A DNA stretch of 64,000 nucleotides, from contig NZ_JACGWS010000020.1 in assembly GCF_014397005.1 (NCBI RefSeq), forward strand, positions 17,100-81,099, given 5' to 3'. This document shows positions 63,732 to 64,000 of this stretch, piece after piece. Both the position numbers and the translations under genes were made by a program. The stretch is from Kordia aestuariivivens (GTDB lineage Bacteria > Bacteroidota > Bacteroidia > Flavobacteriales > Flavobacteriaceae). The notes under the pieces are model-generated. The model was not told the DNA's origin and made no database searches. It saw only the letters and a program-made list of their open reading frames with translations. Numbering within the stretch: position 1 is the first letter of the stretch; the number at the start of each line of letters is the position of its first letter.

Positions 63732-63872
63732 TCTTAAAATGATATTTATTGTTAATATGAAAACAAGATAGTGATATTCTGTAAGACTTGCTGTATGCGT
63801 TTCTGTTTTTTAGATGAACCGCATGAAATGCAGAAATATTAGATAAACGGATTTTTTTCGTGCTTAAAAAAC

Positions 63873-63904
63873 AAAAGAGGCTGTCTGAAAAGGCAGTCTT
63901 TTTT
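63873..63904 (-). terminator. Intrinsic terminator at the right edge
   Basis: A GC-containing stem, allowing G-T pairs (63873-63886 with 63891-63904; GAAA loop), is followed on the minus strand by a T-run. It probably ends a minus-strand gene entering from beyond 64000. Confidence 0.65.
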
Positions 63905-63958
63905 TTTGCAATTTTTTGAAGTAATTCTTAACTTTAAGAATGAGCAGAAAAGTTATTT

Positions 63959-64000
63959 TTAAGACCTATTGTCAAGATCAGTTAAGTCTTTTACCTCCAA
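63959..64000 (-). CDS. Possible C-terminal fragment of a gene beyond the window
   Basis: On the minus strand one frame is open from the edge to TAA at 63959-63961 (LEVKDLTDLDNRS); the other two frames have stops at once. The terminator at 63873-63904 lies just downstream. This fits a gene end but is only 13 residues, with no identity. Confidence 0.25.
   Translation of the reverse strand: MEVKDLTDLDNRS

Overview
The window is a chromosomal stretch of a marine-type Bacteroidota, most likely a Flavobacteriaceae member. The evidence is low GC, T9SS type A sorting domains, families largely restricted to the phylum (DUF3667, DUF5916, DUF5777, DUF6146/DUF6787-like, TIGR02757), and TAnnTTTG-type -7 promoter boxes in place of E. 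coli -10 boxes. The LodA/LodB pair and overall gene content recall Kordia, but this is an inference from memory and not a computed placement. I saw no rRNA, tRNA, CRISPR array, prophage or intact insertion sequence.

Layout. 1-3.4 kb: tail of an NTF2-like gene coupled to a GNAT/YoaP acetyltransferase, then two paralogous secreted basic proteins. 3.8-13.8 kb: mostly housekeeping (DUF3667 membrane protein, UvrA, an ECF sigma factor with a 47-aa companion, endonuclease III without Fe-S cysteines, Bcp peroxiredoxin, CIA30 protein, a conserved 485-aa unknown, an MBL hydrolase). 13.9-18.7 kb: a minus-strand block with DUF2199, esterase, DUF4870, a dihydroorotase homologue lacking its metal histidines, and a BatA/vWA membrane protein. 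18.9-25.8 kb: an accessory patch with a nuclease-like protein, a tiny Lys-rich protein, the LodA/LodB oxidase pair and an AT-rich membrane protein. 25.9-34 kb: an FAD dehydrogenase, an LpxD-type acyltransferase, a gene relic, a T9SS protein, a 42-bp tandem repeat, TIGR02757 and others.

34.2-43.8 kb is the surface and electron-transfer region. It holds a 1569-aa BspA-type leucine-rich-repeat protein with a dockerin-like C-terminus, followed 2 bp later by a small T9SS-anchored protein. The same two-gene module occurs at 29.0-30.2 kb, where the large gene is reduced to a decayed 3' remnant and the small one is intact. Next come a hydrolase/cyclase-like/AraC fusion regulator and a cytochrome c, YceI, OB-fold and DUF5777 operon. 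44-53 kb: a LolD-type ATPase, a DUF5916 outer-membrane protein, FolE, a DUF885 metallopeptidase whose real start is non-canonical, a BNR/GH105-like protein, and a 68-aa GG-leader peptide with an inhibitor-cystine-knot cysteine pattern.

53.3-63.7 kb ends with a candidate envelope-signalling locus. A sigma factor and a single-pass TPR protein (candidate anti-sigma) diverge from a lipoprotein, a T9SS protein and an exported TPR-CHAT protease whose His/Cys dyad is intact. An orphan lanthipeptide-like GG-leader peptide and a DUF937 protein follow. Short dispersed palindromic repeats sit in many intergenic gaps, and one family supplies the stop codon of two unrelated genes.
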